A stretch of 7,930 bases of DNA from an uncultured bacterium (lineage in GTDB: Bacteria; Actinomycetota; Coriobacteriia; Coriobacteriales; Atopobiaceae), in the NCBI GenBank assembly GCA_905214175.1, contig CAJMLD010000063.1, positions 1 through 7,930 on the forward strand, in the 5' to 3' direction. Position numbers and translations under genes: made by a program. Under the pieces are notes generated by a model. That model did no database searches. It was not told the origin of the DNA and saw only the letters and a program-made list of their open reading frames with translations. Shown one piece after another: positions 6,286 to 7,930 of the stretch (position 1 is the stretch's first letter; every line of letters starts with the position of its first letter).

Positions 6286-7030
6286 TACCATCGACGGCGC
6301 CCGTAAGGAGGCGCAGGAGGCCGGTGGCCTGACCGGCAACGTTAAGTCCTCGGCAGCTCCAAAGGCGGATAAGGCCGAGCGTGGCGCCAAGGCCGAGAAG
6401 CCCGGCAAGGACGAGGCTGAGAAGCGCGACCCCATGACCACGAGGAGCTATCACAGCTCCGCTGCTGGCGCCAAGCCCAGCCGCGAGGCGGGCTCGACGG
6501 TTCGCACGGCTTCCTCTGGCTCCGCTTCCACCGGTCTGGGCGGCGGTCTCTTTGGCGGTGGCGGCACGCCCGCACAAAAGGAGGCTCGCAAGGAGGAGAA
6601 GCGCAGGCAGCGCGAGGAGGAGGATTTCCGCCAGCGTGGCTACGACCTTATCCTGCGGTCTAACGAGGAGTACCGCCGTACCGACCGCACCTGGTGGATT
6701 CTTATCGGCATTGGCTTTGGCATGACCATCGTGTCGCTGGTTCTGGTGTGGGCGTTCCCGGCTGACAGCACCAATTACCAGACCATCGTGGGCATTGCGT
6801 CCGTGGCGTCACTGGTGCTTGCGTACGGCCTGATCATCGGCGCCTTTGTGTACGACTGGCGCGTGCGTCGCCCTGTCCGCAAGGCCGCCGAGCGCAAGGT
6901 TGCCGGCTACAGTGACAAGAAGCTTGCCGAGCTCTTTGAGGAGCAGCGTCGCCGTGAGAATGCGGCGACGGCTGCGCGTCAGGCCGAGAAGGAAGCCGCC
7001 CGACAGCGTCGTGCCAACAAGAAGAAGTAG
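6272..7030 (+). CDS. Unrecognised membrane protein, two helices flanked by highly charged segments
   Basis: I do not recognise a family for this 252-residue protein. Residues 1-100 are low complexity, rich in Lys, Ala, Glu, Ser and Gly, ending in a Gly-rich run (GLGGGLFGGGG, 88-98). A charged helix (about 101-140, rich in Arg, Glu and Lys) leads to two transmembrane helices, about 141-162 (WWILIGIGFGMTIVSLVLVW) and 170-194, separated by a loop of about 7 residues. The tail (about 197-252) is charged and predicted coiled coil (EEQRRRENAATAARQAEK). Both termini would lie on the cytoplasmic side by the positive-inside rule. The ATG at 6272 lies inside the end of purC (14-bp overlap) with AAGGAG at 6262-6267, so translation is probably coupled to purC. 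GC-rich wobble positions along its length and the site support a real gene. Its function is unknown. Confidence 0.8.
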   Translation: MSLRDTIDGARKEAQEAGGLTGNVKSSAAPKADKAERGAKAEKPGKDEAEKRDPMTTRSYHSSAAGAKPSREAGSTVRTASSGSASTGLGGGLFGGGGTPAQKEARKEEKRRQREEEDFRQRGYDLILRSNEEYRRTDRTWWILIGIGFGMTIVSLVLVWAFPADSTNYQTIVGIASVASLVLAYGLIIGAFVYDWRVRRPVRKAAERKVAGYSDKKLAELFEEQRRRENAATAARQAEKEAARQRRANKKK

Positions 7031-7040
7031 CCCGCGTACC

Positions 7041-7070
7041 GTGACACATGCCGTTTTTCGATGGTAGAAT
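7041..7070 (+). promoter_or_regulatory. Promoter of the tRNA-Arg gene
   Basis: GTGACA (7041-7046) and TAGAAT (7065-7070) are 18 bp apart. The expected start is near 7077, about 6 nt before the mature tRNA end, giving a very short 5' leader. Read-through from the membrane protein gene could also supply the tRNA. Confidence 0.6.
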
Positions 7071-7082
7071 GTCTTCTCGCAC

Positions 7083-7158
7083 GCCCTCGTAGCTCAGGGG
7101 ATAGAGCACAGGTTTCCTAAACCTGGTGTCGGCCGTTCGAATCGGCCCGGGGGCACCA
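7083..7158 (+). tRNA. tRNA-Arg (anticodon CCT)
   Basis: The 76-nt sequence folds into a full cloverleaf. The acceptor stem is GCCCTCG (7083-7089) with CGGGGGC (7148-7154), containing one U-G pair. The D stem is GCTC (7092-7095) with GAGC (7104-7107). The anticodon stem is CAGGT (7109-7113) with ACCTG (7121-7125), and the loop TTCCTAA places anticodon CCT at 7116-7118. The variable region is GTGTC. The T stem is GGCCG with CGGCC around the loop TTCGAAT (7136-7142). The discriminator is A7155 and CCA is encoded at 7156-7158. It reads AGG, a minor arginine codon in GC-rich genomes. It lies between its own promoter and a strong terminator. Such tRNA 3' ends are common integration targets. Confidence 0.97.
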
Positions 7159-7166
7159 GCATTGTC

Positions 7167-7210
7167 GCAGGCCAGGCCCATATGTGGGGCCTGGCCTGCT
7201 TGTTGTTTTT
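7167..7210 (+). terminator. Strong Rho-independent terminator
   Basis: GCAGGCCAGGCCC (7167-7179) pairs perfectly with GGGCCTGGCCTGC (7187-7199) across a 7-nt loop, followed by the T-rich tract TTGTTGTTTTT (7200-7210). It begins 8 nt after the tRNA CCA, and should end tRNA transcripts and any read-through from the purC operon. Confidence 0.93.
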
Positions 7211-7411
7211 GAGTGCGCTCTCGCGGCTTGCATGGCGTCCACCCACAGCGCATCCAGTACCAACTTGGTATTCAGATGCCAGAAAACACCCGTTGAGAAT
7301 TACCATGCCAGCGATATTGCGCACATTTTGGTTGCGATGGGCACGCGGGAGGGCGTTACACTCAAGGCATCGCACCGCGCAGCTGTATGCAACCGCAGGC
7401 GAGGGGGACTC
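7211..7411. other. Non-coding gap between the terminator and the AlbA_2 gene
   Basis: This stretch of about 200 bp has no convincing gene. The downstream reading frame stays open across it, but its translation there looks random and would begin inside the terminator hairpin. A possible -10 box TACACT (7357-7362) lies 50 bp before the start codon with TTGCGA (7332-7337) 19 bp upstream, a loose spacing. No repeat of the tRNA 3' end was found here. Confidence 0.5.
7401..7406 (+). promoter_or_regulatory. Ribosome binding site that sets the AlbA_2 gene start
   Basis: GAGGGG lies 5 nt before the ATG at 7412. No such site precedes the upstream in-frame ATG at 7337, and the protein homology pattern begins only after 7412, so 7412 is chosen. 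Confidence 0.6.
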
Positions 7412-7888
7412 ATGTTCAGCCCGTTTCGCGATGATCAAGGCCGGCCAAAGGCGCTGGGTGATGTTGTGTGGGAAGACCTGCCTCAGCTTCAGGACCTTGA
7501 GGAGGGCTTCGCCCTTGAGTTCAAGCAGACCTTTGGGCCAAGTGTGCGTCGGAAGATCCCAAAGATTGTTGCATCGTTTTCTAACTCCCGCGGAGGTTGG
7601 CTGGTAATCGGCATTGCGGATGACTCTCGCGAGGTTGTGCCGGTTCCGCGGGGTACGGCAGACGTTAGTCAGGTGATAGGCGAGCTCTGCCGTCGGCACG
7701 TCTCGCCTGCGCCCCATTTCGAGGTCCGTTTTCTTGTGGATCCGGAAGACGACAGCCGTGGCGTTATCCTGGTGCGTGTTGACGAGGGCGACTTCCCTCC
7801 CTATGTGGCCGACGGCATTGTTGAGATTCGCGAGGGCTCAACCTCGGGCCCAGCGGACGGAACGGCGCTGGTAGACTGTGGACGGTAA
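7412..7888 (+). CDS. Schlafen/AlbA_2-domain protein, apparently cut short by a frameshift
   Basis: The visible 158-residue product carries an AlbA_2 (Schlafen-like, putative nucleic-acid-binding) domain. The entry motif LEFKQT (35-40), the core KIVASFSNSRGGWLVIGI (51-68) and the closing PPYVADGIVEIREGSTSGPAD (129-149, shown here as two parts PPYVADGIV and EIREGSTSGPAD) are in the family's order. Family members are usually several hundred residues, with an added ATPase-like or winged-helix region. Here the frame ends at TAA 7886-7888 after an untypical CGR. One base out of frame, from GTG 7878 to the window edge, the sequence reads VDGKVFYRRCGKDSFQV with GC-rich wobble positions like the rest. 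This suggests a +1 shift near 7877 through mutation, sequencing error, or less likely recoding. Such genes occur in accessory regions, sometimes near defence loci. Domain call is good; gene integrity is doubtful. Confidence 0.7.
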   Translation: MFSPFRDDQGRPKALGDVVWEDLPQLQDLEEGFALEFKQTFGPSVRRKIPKIVASFSNSRGGWLVIGIADDSREVVPVPRGTADVSQVIGELCRRHVSPAPHFEVRFLVDPEDDSRGVILVRVDEGDFPPYVADGIVEIREGSTSGPADGTALVDCGR

Positions 7889-7930
7889 GGTGTTCTACAG
7901 GCGGTGCGGTAAGGACTCTTTCCAGGTCCA

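Noticed and set aside
5662..6441. A 259-codon open frame on the minus strand
   Set aside because: It is antisense to purC and the start of the membrane protein, both supported on the plus strand.
7184..7411. N-terminal extension of the AlbA_2 gene to an upstream start
   Set aside because: The first possible start is inside the terminator loop, the translated sequence does not look like protein, and a good ribosome site sits before 7412.
6834..7717. Minus-strand frames across the tRNA reading IRTADTRFRKPVLYPLSY and RFERPTPGLGNLCSIP
   Set aside because: These are well-known false proteins made by translating the antisense of tRNA genes; the cloverleaf on the plus strand is complete.
1..7930. 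CRISPR array, insertion sequence or phage genes
   Set aside because: No regularly spaced direct repeats, terminal inverted repeats, transposase or phage-like proteins were seen on either strand.

Overview
The window reads as bacterial chromosome with strongly GC-rich third codon positions and frequent GTG starts. All convincing genes are on the plus strand. Gene content and protein style (a PurB of the Bacillus type, a long-type PurC, a four-cysteine TSCPD protein, a Tat lipoprotein and an OmpR/PhoB-type two-component pair) fit a high-GC Gram-positive such as a member of Coriobacteriia (Olsenella/Atopobium-like). That placement is inference from protein similarity remembered by eye, not from a search.

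Layout. Positions 3-1307 hold the 3' part of purB (adenylosuccinate lyase), lacking roughly its first 14 codons. After 51 bp comes a small TSCPD-family protein (1359-1625), and 9 bp later a Tat-exported lipoprotein of unknown function (1635-2885) whose mature part looks like a repeat-built beta-propeller. A 103-bp gap (2886-2988) carries a good promoter, an inverted repeat and an 11-bp tandem repeat. It precedes a response regulator (2989-3726) and its sensor kinase (3736-5277), which form an operon. A 111-bp gap with a hairpin and a possible -10 box leads to purC (SAICAR synthetase, 5389-6285). purC overlaps by 14 bp an unrecognised two-helix membrane protein (6272-7030). A tRNA-Arg(CCT) with its own promoter and encoded CCA (7083-7158) follows, then a strong intrinsic terminator (7167-7210). 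About 200 bp further on begins a Schlafen/AlbA_2-domain gene (7412-7888). Its frame appears to break near position 7877 while coding-like sequence continues in another frame to the window edge.

How the parts fit. PurC makes SAICAR and PurB cleaves it (and also adenylosuccinate), so two connected steps of purine synthesis flank a signalling block. The kinase is membrane-bound with an extracytoplasmic sensor loop, and the regulator gene has a candidate autoregulatory site. Whether the lipoprotein encoded just upstream works with this sensor is open. The segment after the tRNA terminator is the most accessory-like part of the window. I found no CRISPR array, insertion sequence, or clear novel multi-gene system.
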